In this document: positions 36,033 to 46,190 of the stretch, in pieces | Numbering within the stretch: position 1 is the stretch's first letter | Layout of the letters: every line of letters begins with the position of its first letter | Assembly (NCBI RefSeq): GCF_002220865.2 | Contig: NZ_NHRJ02000002.1 | Coordinates: 453,892 to 517,891 of the forward strand | Reading direction: 5' to 3' | DNA from: Paenibacillus xerothermodurans | GTDB lineage: Bacteria; Bacillota; Bacilli; Paenibacillales; NBRC-103111 | DNA length: 64,000 bases | Position numbers and translations under genes: made by a program | The notes under the pieces: generated by a model | Databases searched by the model: none | What the model was told of the DNA's origin: nothing | Seen by the model: only the letters and a program-made list of their open reading frames with translations

Positions 36033-36668
36033 CTATGATCTTGTCCGGGACAGCCAGTTCATGATCAAAAGCGCCGAGGTGAAACCGATGAGTGACAGGA
36101 ACAGCAAGTAGTCCTTGTAGGTGTGCACCGATGTGGCCTGATACATAAAAGGCTCATTAAAACCTTGCAAGCTCGCTACAGCGGAAGGCATCGTCCTTAT
36201 GTTCATCGCTTGCGGCTCGCCGCCGCTAGACGCCGTCACCACTACCGGGTCACCGATGGTGCCAAACACTGAGGGTTCCGGGGCGACAGCTACCGTTGCA
36301 CCGTGTTGTTCATACGAGACCGAGTACAGAAAGCAAAATACAAACAATGCCAAACAACATGCGGTCACCGCTGCCACTTTTCTCCGGAATTGAGAGGAGA
36401 AAGCGTATATTCTCTCAACCACCGGCACTTTCCATGATTCATCTTTGTAAATCCGCTCCATCACGCTTTTTGAAATCGACGTTGGTCTGAGCGGAATTTC
36501 ATTCTCAGCAACGGATTTAATCAGCGCCGTGCTTTCCAGCCATATCTCGAACTCTGCCGCACAAACTTTACAATGTGTAATATGCTCATCTACAACCTGT
36601 CTATTTATATCATGCTCAGGCAAATCCCAATAAATGCCGAGCCGCTCTTGTATGTCATCACATTTCAT
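36033..36668 (-). CDS. Membrane anti-sigma factor with zinc-finger (ZAS) domain
   Basis: 211 aa. The N-terminal domain holds the HxxxCxxC zinc-anti-sigma motif (HITHCKVC, near residues 30-37). A membrane span follows (VTACCLALFVFCFLYSV, about 95-112), then an external segment and a second C-terminal span (YLLFLSLIGFTSALLIM). It overlaps the sigma gene by 4 bp (ATGA), so it almost certainly binds that factor. Two membrane spans are less common than one in this class. Confidence 0.85.
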   Translation of the reverse strand: MKCDDIQERLGIYWDLPEHDINRQVVDEHITHCKVCAAEFEIWLESTALIKSVAENEIPLRPTSISKSVMERIYKDESWKVPVVERIYAFSSQFRRKVAAVTACCLALFVFCFLYSVSYEQHGATVAVAPEPSVFGTIGDPVVVTASSGGEPQAMNIRTMPSAVASLQGFNEPFMYQATSVHTYKDYLLFLSLIGFTSALLIMNWLSRTRS

Positions 36669-37258
36669 CCTTGTTTCATCCCTTCATACTCCTCAGAAAT
36701 CGGATCAAGAAAGTATGGTTCCAGCTGGAGTTTGACGCTTGCGCGCGCTCTAAAGAGCAAGGATTTCACCGAGCTCACCGTTTGCCCAAGAATATTGGCA
36801 ATTTCCTGATAATCCAGTTGATCATACTCACGCAGAATGAGGGCAGAACGTTGTTTCTCGGGAAGATTATTGATCGCATTGCGAACCATCGAAACTTTCT
36901 CATTCCGCAAGGCACTCATCTCCGGCATCGCGTCCGTTCCGGCATGAGGCTCAAGACCGCTTTGATCCAAAGATACGCTAGTGTTCCTGTTTTTGCGCAG
37001 TTCACTCAGCACCGTGTTTCTGGCAATCGTATACAGCCACGTAGAAAACGTCGCTTCCACCTCCCGAAAGGAGTGCAGACTGCGATACGCTTTGTAAAAC
37101 GTCTCATTGCACAAATCCTCCGCCAGCGAGTCCATTTGTGCGCTCTTCAGCATGTGATAAATGAAAGCTAAAATTTTACGTTCATAACGTCGCATTAAAT
37201 CGTCATATAGCTGGACGTTACCGTCCTTGATCTCTCTGATCAACTGGGAATCGGTCAT
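36665..37258 (-). CDS. ECF-type RNA polymerase sigma factor
   Basis: 197 aa, with sigma region 2 (LAEDLCNETFYKAYRSLHSF, STWLYTIARN) and region 4 (LPEKQRSALILREYDQLDYQEIA, SSVKSLLFRARASVK). The linker between them is acidic and somewhat long. Together with the coupled anti-sigma factor it forms a signal-responsive unit, probably for envelope stress. It resembles SigX/SigW-type factors in layout, but I do not assign a name. RBS AAGGAGGG precedes the ATG. Confidence 0.93.
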   Translation of the reverse strand: MTDSQLIREIKDGNVQLYDDLMRRYERKILAFIYHMLKSAQMDSLAEDLCNETFYKAYRSLHSFREVEATFSTWLYTIARNTVLSELRKNRNTSVSLDQSGLEPHAGTDAMPEMSALRNEKVSMVRNAINNLPEKQRSALILREYDQLDYQEIANILGQTVSSVKSLLFRARASVKLQLEPYFLDPISEEYEGMKQG

Positions 37259-37499
37259 TCAATACGACCCTCCTTGTGATTCCTAGCTTACTCCCAGCGA
37301 TACTAAAAAGTTGTACTGGACGGGAGTAAAAAAGTTGCGCAAAAGTGAAAATATTTAGCAAATATTTCTTTAAACTATAACATTCGGTAAAAGAAGCCAA
37401 AATTCCTGCTTATGCGACATCTGTCAAAAAGTTTCCAAAAATAGGTCAAGTACCTAGAATAAGTATACTTTTTGATAAAGAAAAAAATAGCTGGCAAAT
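37259..37499. other. Upstream region of the ECF sigma gene
   Basis: An A+T-rich 240-bp spacer. GGAAACTTTT near 37428 resembles an ECF-type -35, but no matching -10 was found, and a TATAGT near 37380 has only a weak -35. No ORF is supported. Confidence 0.35.
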
Positions 37500-37579
37500 A
37501 AAAAAAAACCGCCTTTTCATAAAAGGCGGCTGCACAGTGTGCACATTATTCGGATAGGAGTGGAGAGAAACCATACTGT
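37500..37579 (-). ncRNA. Candidate cre-controlled small RNA between tyrA and the ECF sigma gene
   Basis: A self-contained unit of about 80 nt. It has a consensus sigma-A promoter (37586-37614), a predicted start near 37579, and a terminator with stem CCGCCTTTT/AAAAGGCGG and nine U (37500-37529). The 5' part is C/U-rich and contains UUUCUCUCCACUCCUAUCC, which could pair with purine-rich Shine-Dalgarno sequences, as in several Gram-positive regulatory RNAs. A short palindrome UGCACACUGUGCA precedes the terminator. The only ORF starts at the transcript's 5' end and reads through the terminator, so coding seems unlikely. tyrA has its own terminator upstream, so this is independent. Family unknown. 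Confidence 0.62.
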
Positions 37580-37585
37580 ACTTTT

Positions 37586-37614
37586 ATTATATGTATACGT
37601 TTACAAACTGTCAA
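37586..37614 (-). promoter_or_regulatory. Perfect consensus sigma-A promoter of the candidate small RNA
   Basis: TTGACA (37609-37614), a 17-nt spacer and TATAAT (37586-37591) on the minus strand. Both hexamers match consensus exactly. Confidence 0.85.
37592..37606 (-). promoter_or_regulatory. CcpA-type cre box in the promoter spacer, with a second imperfect box upstream
   Basis: TTGTAAACGTATACA fits the cre consensus WTGNAANCGNWNNCW at every defined position and fills the -35/-10 spacer, a position expected to give repression. A mirror-image copy, TTGTAAACGCTTTAT (37622-37636, plus strand), matches all but one defined position. The two share the arms CGTTTACAA/TTGTAAACG, forming a larger inverted repeat around the -35. 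Confidence 0.65.
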
Positions 37615-37651
37615 TGTTTTTTTGTAAACGCTTTATACCTTTTTTGGTGCG

Positions 37652-37681
37652 AAAAAGAACTACACGTGGATAGTGTAGTTC
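37652..37681 (-). terminator. Intrinsic terminator of the aro-trp-tyrA operon
   Basis: GAACTACAC pairs with GTGTAGTTC, followed by TTTTTC. The stem begins inside the last tyrA codons and includes the stop. Confidence 0.85.
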
Positions 37682-38751
37682 TCTTGTGTAAGCAGTTCAA
37701 ACGCTCTGTCCATCTGGCGCTCGTCGCGAAACGTTAGTCTCAGCACACCCGGCACATCCTCACGGCTTTCGATGATATGAATATTGCTAAGATTGATGCG
37801 GTGGTTGCCCAGCAGCGTTGTGATTTGCCCAATCATTCCCGGATGATCCGGCACATCCACGTAGATCTCGTACACGGATGTCAGCACACCTTTCCGTCGT
37901 TCTGGCAAGCTGTTTCGGAATTCACTTGCTTTGGCAAATTGTGCCGCAATGCCTTCGCCATCCCGCTGCTCCAGCAGCTCGATGAATCGTGATACTTCCT
38001 TATTCCAATCATGCAGCAGTCTAAGCACCACATCCCTGTTATTGACCAGGATGTCACGCCAAATGACTGGATCGCTCGATGCAATACGCGTAATATCTCG
38101 AAAGCCGCCTGCCGCAAGCTGCTGATACAAGCTGTTCGACTCATTGTATCCGGCGATTTGGTTGACCAGCGCCACTGCTATCATATGTGGTAAATGACTG
38201 ATCGCTCCCACCACTTCGTCATGCACCAGCGGATCAACCTTGATCAACAGAGCACGAGTCCGTTGCAGCAGCTCTACCAGCCGGTCATAAGCGTGCGCAG
38301 GCGTTGACGAATCCGGTGTGAGCACGTAAATCGCATTCTCGAATAAGTATGAAGTGGCAGCTTCCACACCCGATTTTTCTTTGCCCGCCATCGGATGTCC
38401 GCCGATGAAATGCACATCTTTGAAATTGAGCTTCTTCGCACAAGAGGCGATCGAGGCTTTGGTGCTGCCTACATCGGTAATGACGCAGCCTGGTTTGAGC
38501 GGGAGGCCGGACAATTGGATCAAATAATCATCCAAGTTACCGACAGGCACACATAAGAAGATGAAGTCGGCATCCGCTGCCGCCTCCTCCATAGAAGTTG
38601 TAGCATGATCTACGACTTGACGTTTAATGTATTTTTCCACCGACTTCGGGTTGTTGGAATGACCTACAACGGTCACGCCCGGCTTGCCCTTGAAGCAGAG
38701 CGCCAGGGAACCGCCGATCAAGCCAACGCCAAAGATAGCTATTTTTATCAT
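37660..38751 (-). CDS. tyrA: Prephenate dehydrogenase with C-terminal ACT domain
   Basis: 363 aa. It oxidises prephenate to 4-hydroxyphenylpyruvate for tyrosine. The N-terminal NAD-binding GVGLIGGSLAL, the HFIGGHPMAG active-site region and the helical dimer domain (ISHLPHMIAVAL) are clear. The last 75 residues form an ACT domain (VYVDVP-type DHPGMIGQITTLLG), likely for tyrosine feedback. It is last in the supraoperon; aroA (EPSP synthase), which follows tyrA in B. subtilis, is missing here. Confidence 0.96.
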   Translation of the reverse strand: MIKIAIFGVGLIGGSLALCFKGKPGVTVVGHSNNPKSVEKYIKRQVVDHATTSMEEAAADADFIFLCVPVGNLDDYLIQLSGLPLKPGCVITDVGSTKASIASCAKKLNFKDVHFIGGHPMAGKEKSGVEAATSYLFENAIYVLTPDSSTPAHAYDRLVELLQRTRALLIKVDPLVHDEVVGAISHLPHMIAVALVNQIAGYNESNSLYQQLAAGGFRDITRIASSDPVIWRDILVNNRDVVLRLLHDWNKEVSRFIELLEQRDGEGIAAQFAKASEFRNSLPERRKGVLTSVYEIYVDVPDHPGMIGQITTLLGNHRINLSNIHIIESREDVPGVLRLTFRDERQMDRAFELLTQENYTIHV

Positions 38752-38848
38752 GAATAGTTTCCTTCTATCTCATTGTGACGTACGACAGGCTCGCCTTTTG
38801 TATCTTCAGACGTCTGTGCATGCGCTGAGGCGAGCATCGCAGCGATCA

Positions 38849-39949
38849 TCAGACTCCGACAGCCACTTCGTCCAATACCTGCTCGAGGGCGCCGATGAAT
38901 TTCTCATTTTGCTCCTGGCTTCCCACTGTCACCCGAATCATAGTTGGCAGTTTCCACCCTGAATCATGACGAATGATAATACCTTTTCTTAGCAACGATT
39001 CGAACACCGCAGCACCGGAACGCTGCACATCGACCATGATGAAGTTGCCATGTGCCGGATAGTAAGAGACATTCAAGCGGTCAAGCTCGCCGGTCAAGTA
39101 CCGGATGCCTTCGGCGTTCGCCTCACGGCAGTCCGTAATAAACTGCTTATCCTGAAGTGCGGCAAGTGCTGCTTTTTGTGCGAAACCAGTAGTGTTGAAC
39201 GGCTCACGCACCTGATTGATCGAGCGGATAACATCCGGATGACCTATGCCGTAGCCGATCCGCAAAGTAGCCAAACCGTAAATCTTCGAAAATGTACGAA
39301 GGATAATCACATTCTTGTATTGGTTAACCAAACCGACACTGTCGGGATATTCGCCGCTCACGTTGTACTCCGCATATGCTTCATCCAACACTACCATCAC
39401 ATGAGGAGGCACCTGCTGCAAGAACTCCGCCACTTCATTGTGTGAATGCATGGTTCCTGTCGGGTTGTTAGGATTGCACAGCCACACAATTTTGGTCCGA
39501 CCGTTGATAGCTGCAAGCATCGCCGGCAGGTCATGCGCTCCATCCTTCAGAGGCACTTCCACGCAAACTGCGCCTTCGACTTCCGCGTTATGTTTGTACT
39601 GTGGAAAGGTAGTCTCTGCCATAATCGTTTGGTCGCCTGGCTCGAAAAAGGCCCGGGCTAGCATCATAATAATTTCGTCGGAGCCCGCGCCGAAAATCAC
39701 TTGGTTTGTCTCAACGTTAAAATGCTCTGCAATCGCAGCCGTTAATTCCACTGCACCGCCGTCAGGATAAATGCTTGTCTGATCAACATGAGCGATAATC
39801 GCTTCTTTGGCTTTCGGCGAGCACCCGAACGGATTCTCGTTGGATGCCAATTTGATTACGTCTGTTAATCCAAGCTCACGCTTCACTTCTTCCATCGGTT
39901 TGCCTGGTTTGTAAACCGGCAGGTGGACAATATTTTTTTTAGGCCGCAC
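38849..39949 (-). CDS. hisC: Histidinol-phosphate / aromatic aminotransferase
   Basis: 366 aa, class I/II PLP aminotransferase. The PLP lysine lies in TFSKIYGLATLRIGYG. LASNENPFG near the N-terminus and CNPNNPTGT are typical. In Bacillus the hisC in this operon serves both histidine synthesis and phenylalanine/tyrosine formation, which its position between trpA and tyrA supports. Confidence 0.95.
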   Translation of the reverse strand: MRPKKNIVHLPVYKPGKPMEEVKRELGLTDVIKLASNENPFGCSPKAKEAIIAHVDQTSIYPDGGAVELTAAIAEHFNVETNQVIFGAGSDEIIMMLARAFFEPGDQTIMAETTFPQYKHNAEVEGAVCVEVPLKDGAHDLPAMLAAINGRTKIVWLCNPNNPTGTMHSHNEVAEFLQQVPPHVMVVLDEAYAEYNVSGEYPDSVGLVNQYKNVIILRTFSKIYGLATLRIGYGIGHPDVIRSINQVREPFNTTGFAQKAALAALQDKQFITDCREANAEGIRYLTGELDRLNVSYYPAHGNFIMVDVQRSGAAVFESLLRKGIIIRHDSGWKLPTMIRVTVGSQEQNEKFIGALEQVLDEVAVGV

Positions 39950-39999
39950 AATGGTTCACCCCACTCGAATAATTGGTATTTCCCTTTGCGTCTCAATGG

Positions 40000-40812
40000 T
40001 CAATCACTAATCAATTGTCGCACAAAATCATGAATTTGCAAGAGTGCCTGCGTACGCGTTTCTTCCTTTTCAAGCAAAGGCAGCACTTCTTCCACCTGGC
40101 GAACCAGTGCGCTGCCGACCACAACCCCCTCGCACAACTGCGAGAATCGTTTGAACTGCTCGTTGGTCGAGACGCCAAAGCCTACAGCAATGGGCAGAGC
40201 AGTCGACTGTTTGACGGTGCTAAGAAACTCATTGATGCCGCTGTGAAACTCCGTTCTTGCTCCTGTGACACCCAATGAGGACACGCAGTATACAAAGCCC
40301 GCTGCCCGCGATACGATTCGCTTGATCCGGTCGTTCGAGGTGGGAGCAACCAGCGGGATCAAATGAATACCATGACGGCCGGCCAACTCCCGCACCTCGC
40401 CGTCCTCTTCCATCGGCAGGTCCGGAATGATCAAACCGCTGATATCGTTGTCTTGAAGCAGCGAAAATATTTTATCCAGCCCGAGCTGCAGTACCGGATT
40501 ATAGTAAGTGAACAAAATAAAAGGAAGCTCGGAGCCTTCACTTCTTGCCTGCTTCGCAGCTTGCAAACAATCATAGATGGAAATTTGATTATTCTTTAGC
40601 GCCCTCATCGAGGAGCGCTGAATGACTGGTCCATCGGCAAGCGGATCGGAGTAAGGGACGCCTAGTTCCACCATACTGGCACCAGCTTTCTCCAACACCT
40701 TGATAATCTCGACCGAGGTGCGAACGTCCGGATCGCCGATTGTAAGAAAAGGAATAAACGCCGGTTTGTTCTTCGCCTTCAAGTCGGCGAAAACAGCATC
40801 AATGCGATTCAT
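40000..40812 (-). CDS. trpA: Tryptophan synthase alpha subunit
   Basis: 270 aa from ATG at 40812, chosen for its GGGAGGTGCGCCGA RBS over an ATG three codons upstream. It cleaves indole-3-glycerol phosphate and channels indole to TrpB. Catalytic Glu in [16 protein letters not shown] and the Asp in [11 protein letters not shown] are visible, with phosphate-binding loop [10 protein letters not shown]. It overlaps trpB by about 14 bp. Confidence 0.97.
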   Translation of the reverse strand: MNRIDAVFADLKAKNKPAFIPFLTIGDPDVRTSVEIIKVLEKAGASMVELGVPYSDPLADGPVIQRSSMRALKNNQISIYDCLQAAKQARSEGSELPFILFTYYNPVLQLGLDKIFSLLQDNDISGLIIPDLPMEEDGEVRELAGRHGIHLIPLVAPTSNDRIKRIVSRAAGFVYCVSSLGVTGARTEFHSGINEFLSTVKQSTALPIAVGFGVSTNEQFKRFSQLCEGVVVGSALVRQVEEVLPLLEKEETRTQALLQIHDFVRQLISD

Positions 40813-42004
40813 TCGGCGCACCTCCCAAATATTTCATGATTGCCTCCACGTCTTTATCTCCGCGTCCGGACAAACTCACAACGATGACTTCGTCCTTGGC
40901 CATAGTTGGAGCGATTTTCATCGTCTGTGCAATGGCATGTGCGCTTTCCAATGCCGGAATAATGCCCTCTGTGCGGCTTAGAAGCTGCAGCGCCTCCAAT
41001 GCCTCCTGGTCTGTGATCGGATAATATTCCGCACGATTCGCATCTTTCAAATATGAGTGCTCCGGTCCAATGCCGGGGTAATCGAGACCCGCCGAGATCG
41101 AGTGAGCCTCTTGAACTTGGCCGTACTGATCCTGCAGCAAATAGCTCATGGAGCCTTGGAATACCCCGTGGCTGCCCTTGGTCATCGTTGCTGCATGCTG
41201 CTCGGTCTCAATTCCTCTCCCCGCAGCCTCAGCACCGATCAGACGCACTTTCTCATCGCCAATAAACGGGTAAAAGATGCCGATTGCGTTGCTTCCGCCG
41301 CCGACTGCGGCGACAATCGCATTTGGCAGCTGGCCTTCCTGCTCGAGAATCTGCTTGCGGGATTCATCGCCGATCACACGCTGGAAATCCCGAACCATCA
41401 TAGGATACGGATGGGGTCCCGTTGCAGAGCCGAGGATGTAGAACGTGTCATCGACGTGGCTCACCCAATACCGCAGCGTTTCGTTGCAGGCATCCTTGAG
41501 CGTTCTTGTGCCGGATGTGACAGGCACGACCTCCGCGCCTAGAAGATTCATCCGAAACACGTTTAGCTGCTGACGCTTCATGTCCTCTTCGCCCATGAAC
41601 ACTTTGCATTCATAGCCGAGCAAAGCGGCAACAGTGGCCGTGGCTACGCCGTGTTGGCCGGCGCCGGTCTCCGCGATGATTTTCTTTTTGCCCATCCATT
41701 TGGCCAGCAGGCCCTGTCCCAATGCATTGTTGATTTTGTGCGCACCGGTGTGGTTCAAATCTTCCCGCTTCAAATAAATTTTCGCCCCGCCCAAATGCGC
41801 GGACAGCCGCTCCGCATAAAACAACGACGTAGGTCTGCCGGAGTACCGATGCAGCAGATACTTCAGCTCCTCCTGAAATTTGTCTTGATTCACGTACTTT
41901 TTATAGGCGTCTTCCAGTTCAATCAGAGCATTCATCAACGTTTCAGGAACATACCGTCCGCCGAATTTACCGAACCGTCCCTGTTCATCCGGTGCATTGT
42001 ACAT
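40799..42004 (-). CDS. trpB: Tryptophan synthase beta subunit
   Basis: 401 aa. It condenses indole with serine using PLP. The Schiff-base lysine is in [13 protein letters not shown], the phosphate-binding loop in GGGSNAIG, and the catalytic Glu in AETGAGQHG. It overlaps trpF by 20 bp and trpA at its end. Normal length and start. Confidence 0.98.
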   Translation of the reverse strand: MYNAPDEQGRFGKFGGRYVPETLMNALIELEDAYKKYVNQDKFQEELKYLLHRYSGRPTSLFYAERLSAHLGGAKIYLKREDLNHTGAHKINNALGQGLLAKWMGKKKIIAETGAGQHGVATATVAALLGYECKVFMGEEDMKRQQLNVFRMNLLGAEVVPVTSGTRTLKDACNETLRYWVSHVDDTFYILGSATGPHPYPMMVRDFQRVIGDESRKQILEQEGQLPNAIVAAVGGGSNAIGIFYPFIGDEKVRLIGAEAAGRGIETEQHAATMTKGSHGVFQGSMSYLLQDQYGQVQEAHSISAGLDYPGIGPEHSYLKDANRAEYYPITDQEALEALQLLSRTEGIIPALESAHAIAQTMKIAPTMAKDEVIVVSLSGRGDKDVEAIMKYLGGAPNESH

Positions 42005-42758
42005 GCTGCTTCACCCTTTCGACAAAGCTGATAATTTTGTTCAAATCCTTTACTCCATCCGTCTCCACACCGCTCGACACGTCTACTCCATCGGGCGCGT
42101 AAGCATCAAGAAGCGCACCCACGTTGCCAGCCTGAAGTCCGCCCGCGACAAGCAGTTCAATGCCGTTCGCCCGGCACCACTCCTGATATGGCGGAATAGC
42201 GTCCCAAGCGAATGTTTTGCCGGAGCCGCCGCCATACACCGGGTCAAACGTGTCTAACACAATCCCGTCCACCGCGTGGCGATATGGTTCTAAAACTGCG
42301 GCTGCCACATCTGCTGTCGCGCATGTGGCCACACTTGACACTTCAGCAGCACCGCTCACTGTGTGAGATCGTTCTCCCGGCGTCCGCCTGTCAGACTCGA
42401 CTTGCAGCTGCGCTACTGAAACCACTTTCCATACACGTACAGCTGGGAACGCATCTTTCACCCAACGGCACTGTTCCGGGCTTTCCTGCCCGTGCAGTTG
42501 TATGACATCTAAAGGCGCCTTTTCCATCACCTCTGTCAGATCGCACTGCGTTGGATTCACGAAGACGCCCACGGTCAATGGCACAGGCATACCGGCTTCT
42601 CGTCGCTCAACCAATACCCGTATCATCTCACGCGCCCGCTCCGGCGTCACCTGCCGTTTGCTGGGAGCGAACACGAAACCGATATGGTCGATCGGCAGGT
42701 GCAGCACGGCCCTGACCATCTCCGTCTGCTGCAATCCACAAATTTTGACGGTGCTCAT
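41985..42758 (-). CDS. trpF: Phosphoribosylanthranilate isomerase
   Basis: 257 aa, longer than the usual 200-215. The catalytic Cys is in VKICGLQQ and the Asp in [19 protein letters not shown], and the C-terminal phosphate loop is [15 protein letters not shown]. The extra length is an insertion of about 40 residues around 120-160 ([19 protein letters not shown]), between barrel strands, rich in Ala/Ser/Thr. The fold and active site appear intact, so the enzyme is probably functional. Confidence 0.95.
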   Translation of the reverse strand: MSTVKICGLQQTEMVRAVLHLPIDHIGFVFAPSKRQVTPERAREMIRVLVERREAGMPVPLTVGVFVNPTQCDLTEVMEKAPLDVIQLHGQESPEQCRWVKDAFPAVRVWKVVSVAQLQVESDRRTPGERSHTVSGAAEVSSVATCATADVAAAVLEPYRHAVDGIVLDTFDPVYGGGSGKTFAWDAIPPYQEWCRANGIELLVAGGLQAGNVGALLDAYAPDGVDVSSGVETDGVKDLNKIISFVERVKQHVQCTG

Positions 42759-42764
42759 GGGTGG

Positions 42765-43565
42765 TCACTGCTCCTTTGACGTATAGGCGCCCATTAAATC
42801 GTGCACAGCTCGCCCAACCACCGGCTGTCGCATGAAGTGTTCGCCGATGAGGACCGCGCGGGCGCCGACAGAATGTAAGTATTCGATCTCTGACGGTTTG
42901 GAAATACCGCTCTCGCTTACCACTGTGATACCTTTAGGCATGTGAGTCATAAGCTCCTCGGTCGTTTTTATGTCGGTCACGAATGTGTGGAGGTTGCGGT
43001 TATTGATCCCGATCAGGGTCGCATCCAGCTCCAACACGCGGGCCAGCTCTTGTTTGTTATGCACTTCGATTAGAACGTCCAGACCAATGCTTTTGGCGGT
43101 CTCCGAAAACTGCTTCAACTGCTGCGTGGTCAAAATCGCGGCAATCAGCAGCACCGCATCGGCCCCAATCAATCGTGCTTCATAGATTTGATGTAAATCG
43201 ATGGTGAAATCCTTACGAAGGATGGGCAGTGCCACAGATTGTCTCACCTGACTTAAAAATTCATTGGACCCTTGAAAATAGTCCACATCGGTGAGTACCG
43301 ACAGGCAATCCGCCCCTGCCTCCTCATACGCCTTGGCGAGCTGTACCGGCTCGAAATCTGCACGGATCAATCCCTTGGAAGGCGACGCCTTTTTCACTTC
43401 CGCGATGAGCCCCATAGCACGTCTGCGATTGGCGGTCAACGCCCGCTCGAACCCAAGGCATGGGGGGAGCGACACGATTGCTTTTTCCATTTCACTGATT
43501 GTAGTGCGTTCTTTTAACGCCTTCACTTCTTGTTGTTTAGTGACTACGATTTTATCAAGAAACAT
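42765..43565 (-). CDS. trpC: Indole-3-glycerol phosphate synthase
   Basis: 266 aa TIM barrel. It closes the indole ring from CdRP. Catalytic Lys in EVKKASPSKG, then CLSVLTDVDYFQGS, LRKDFTID, GINNRNLHTF and VSESGI all match the family. It overlaps trpD by 11 bp and lies 6 bp before trpF. Confidence 0.97.
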   Translation of the reverse strand: MFLDKIVVTKQQEVKALKERTTISEMEKAIVSLPPCLGFERALTANRRRAMGLIAEVKKASPSKGLIRADFEPVQLAKAYEEAGADCLSVLTDVDYFQGSNEFLSQVRQSVALPILRKDFTIDLHQIYEARLIGADAVLLIAAILTTQQLKQFSETAKSIGLDVLIEVHNKQELARVLELDATLIGINNRNLHTFVTDIKTTEELMTHMPKGITVVSESGISKPSEIEYLHSVGARAVLIGEHFMRQPVVGRAVHDLMGAYTSKEQ

Positions 43566-44595
43566 AGCTGAGTTCTCCCGTACATTGGACTAGTTGCTGC
43601 AGCTTGGCGGCGGCTTGGCCCGAATCAATCACGTGAGCCGCGTATTTCACGCCTTCCTGTAGGGTGCCGCACTTTCCGGTCACATAGAAGCAAGCGCCGG
43701 CATTCGCTAACACAATATCACGACAAGCTCCGGGGGCGCCTCGGAATATATCACGCACGATCTCCGCATTGACCGTGGCATCCCCGCCTACCACCTCTTT
43801 CATGTCATATGAGCGCAAGCCGAGTGCGTCCGGGGTTATGTCATAAGTCGTGATATCGCCGTTTTTCAATTCGGTGACCTGCGTGGCATCTGAAATGCTG
43901 ATCTCGTCCAAACCGTCGTAGCTGGCTACGACAAGGGACCTTTTCACATTCAATGCCTGCATCACATAGGCGATCGTCTCCGTTTTTGCACGGTCGAAGA
44001 TTCCCAGCACCTGGCGATCAGCACCCGCTGGATTGGTCAACGGTCCGAGCAGATTGAAAACGGTGCGGATCCCCAACTCCTTGCGTGGCACCGCCGCATG
44101 CTTCATTGATTGGTGATACAACTGCGCGAACATAAAGCAGATGCCCACTTCACTTAAGCATTGCGCTGCCTGAGCCTGATTCAACCCAATGTTGACGCCC
44201 AGGGCTTCCAGTACATCGGCGCTACCGCTCTTGCTCGACATAGCCCGGTTACCATGCTTTGCCACCCGTAATCCGCCGGCAGCCGCAACGATGGCCGCCG
44301 TGGTCGAGATATTAAACGTGTTCGCCCCATCGCCGCCGGTACCGCATGTATCCAGCAAATCGCGTTGCTCCGTGTGGACACGGTTGGCCCGCGCCCGCAT
44401 CGCCTCGGCAAAGCCTGTGATCTCCTCGATCGTTTCCCCCTTCATGCGCAGTACGGTCAACAGACCGCCGATCTGCACTGGCGTCACCAGACCGTCCATC
44501 ATGTCGGCCATCACACCTCTAGCCTCTGCGCGTGTCAAATGTTGGGCGGCGATCACCTTCTGAATCGCCTGTTGAACGCTCAGCTTCGTTTCCAT
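43555..44595 (-). CDS. trpD: Anthranilate phosphoribosyltransferase
   Basis: 346 aa from ATG at 44595 (GGGGGAGG at proper distance; an upstream in-frame TTG is less suitable). It transfers phosphoribose from PRPP to anthranilate. The glycine-rich PRPP loop CGTGGDGANTFNIST and the KHGNRAMSSKSGSADVLE motif are plain. It is the second gene of the trp segment. Confidence 0.97.
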   Translation of the reverse strand: METKLSVQQAIQKVIAAQHLTRAEARGVMADMMDGLVTPVQIGGLLTVLRMKGETIEEITGFAEAMRARANRVHTEQRDLLDTCGTGGDGANTFNISTTAAIVAAAGGLRVAKHGNRAMSSKSGSADVLEALGVNIGLNQAQAAQCLSEVGICFMFAQLYHQSMKHAAVPRKELGIRTVFNLLGPLTNPAGADRQVLGIFDRAKTETIAYVMQALNVKRSLVVASYDGLDEISISDATQVTELKNGDITTYDITPDALGLRSYDMKEVVGGDATVNAEIVRDIFRGAPGACRDIVLANAGACFYVTGKCGTLQEGVKYAAHVIDSGQAAAKLQQLVQCTGELSYVS

Positions 44596-44640
44596 GCCAA
44601 CTGCCTCCCCCAAGATCAAGTAAGCTATAACAAAATCTTA

Positions 44641-46182
44641 TCATTGATAATAATCATGGTTAATCACCGCATGCGCATACGGTCTCGGCGCGAAAACCAG
44701 TTCAGCGGTACGAATCGCCTTCAGCATCCCCTTCGCCTTATTCACCGTCTCCTCATACTCTTTTTCTGGAACGGAATCCCATACAATACCAGCTCCCGCT
44801 TGAACGTAAGCTTTACCGTGCTTGAATATGATCGTGCGAATCGTAATACACGAGTCCATATTTCCCGAAAAACCCAAATATCCGATTGCACCGGCATAAG
44901 CTCCGCGCGCTTCATTTTCCAGTTCTGCTATAATCTCCATTGCCCTCAGCTTCGGTGCGCCGGAGACAGTCCCGGCTGGCAGACACGAAATAAAAGCGTC
45001 AAAGAAATCCTTATCCTTCGCGATTTTGCCCGAGACGTTGGACACGATGTGCATAACGTGAGAATAGCGGACGACCTCCATCAATTTATCACAATGCACC
45101 GTGCCGAATTCCGATACCCGCCCAATGTCGTTGCGGCCCAGATCAACCAGCATTAAATGTTCCGCTCTTTCCTTTTCGTCCGCCAACAATTCCTTCTCCA
45201 GCGCCTCATCCTCTTCCTCAGTCTTTCCGCGAGGACGCGTGCCTGCGATCGGCATGGTCTCCACCTTCTCATCTTCGACCCGCACGAGCAGCTCGGGAGA
45301 TGTGCCCACAATGACTTCATCATCCATTTTCAAGCAGTACATGTACGGGGAAGGATTCATGGTGCGTAAAATCCGATACACATGCAGTGGAGAGACATCC
45401 GTCTCAATCGCAAAACGCTGTGACAGCACTACCTGAAAAATATCGCCTGCACGAATGTACTCCTTAGCCCGTTCCACGTTCGCGATGTATTGCTCCTTCG
45501 TAACATTGGACTGAATATCATCGAGCTCCACGTCATCCGGAATCTGCTGGTGTGATATGGACAGTGCCGGCAGCGGACGCTTCAGCCGCTCAATGGTTGC
45601 CTCAATTTTTGCACAGGTGGCTTCGTATGCAGCTGCGATCTGTGCATCTGTGCCGTGGTCCGGCACATGGACGTTCGCAATTACCTTCAGCTGCTGTTTA
45701 AAATGATCGAATACGATCACTTGATCGCAGAACATGAACTGGATATCATTCATCTGCAGATCGTCTACGCTGTGGGCAGGAAGCTTTTCATAATATTGCA
45801 GCAAATCGTACCCGAAAAAACCTACTGCTCCGCCTGTGAATCTTGGCAAATCCGGCAGGGCAGGGCTGGTGTAACTGCGCAGATAGCCTTTCAACACGTC
45901 GATCGGTTTCTCAGCCGACCGTTTAGTCCCAGTCTGGGTTTCTATCGTGGTCACACCGTGCTTTGCCGTAATCATCAGAAACGGATCCGTCCCAATGAAG
46001 GAATAGCGCGCCCATTTTAAACCACCTTCCACGCTTTCCAGCAGAAACGCCCGGTTCTCCTGATAAAAGTGCTGGAATACCCGGATGGGGGTTTCCGTAT
46101 CGGCCATCAAAGTACGCATCACAGGGATCAAATTGTACTGCTTTGACAGACGAATAACTTCCTTAGCTTCCGGCGTATACAT
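44641..46182 (-). CDS. trpE: Anthranilate synthase component I
   Basis: 513 aa chorismate-utilising enzyme. The N-terminal feedback region ([19 protein letters not shown]) and the catalytic core ([47 protein letters not shown]) are complete. The glutamine amidotransferase subunit (trpG) is not here; in Bacillus it is shared with the folate operon. Regulation is strongly indicated: a TRAP-type leader with terminator lies upstream, and four GAG triplets cover its ribosome binding site. Confidence 0.97.
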   Translation of the reverse strand: MYTPEAKEVIRLSKQYNLIPVMRTLMADTETPIRVFQHFYQENRAFLLESVEGGLKWARYSFIGTDPFLMITAKHGVTTIETQTGTKRSAEKPIDVLKGYLRSYTSPALPDLPRFTGGAVGFFGYDLLQYYEKLPAHSVDDLQMNDIQFMFCDQVIVFDHFKQQLKVIANVHVPDHGTDAQIAAAYEATCAKIEATIERLKRPLPALSISHQQIPDDVELDDIQSNVTKEQYIANVERAKEYIRAGDIFQVVLSQRFAIETDVSPLHVYRILRTMNPSPYMYCLKMDDEVIVGTSPELLVRVEDEKVETMPIAGTRPRGKTEEEDEALEKELLADEKERAEHLMLVDLGRNDIGRVSEFGTVHCDKLMEVVRYSHVMHIVSNVSGKIAKDKDFFDAFISCLPAGTVSGAPKLRAMEIIAELENEARGAYAGAIGYLGFSGNMDSCITIRTIIFKHGKAYVQAGAGIVWDSVPEKEYEETVNKAKGMLKAIRTAELVFAPRPYAHAVINHDYYQ

Positions 46183-46190
46183 GGTTCACT

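Noticed and set aside
37414-37572. Mini-ORF starting ATGGTTTCTCTCC within the candidate small RNA
   Set aside because: Its start lies within a few bases of the predicted transcript start, has no RBS, and the frame runs through the terminator.
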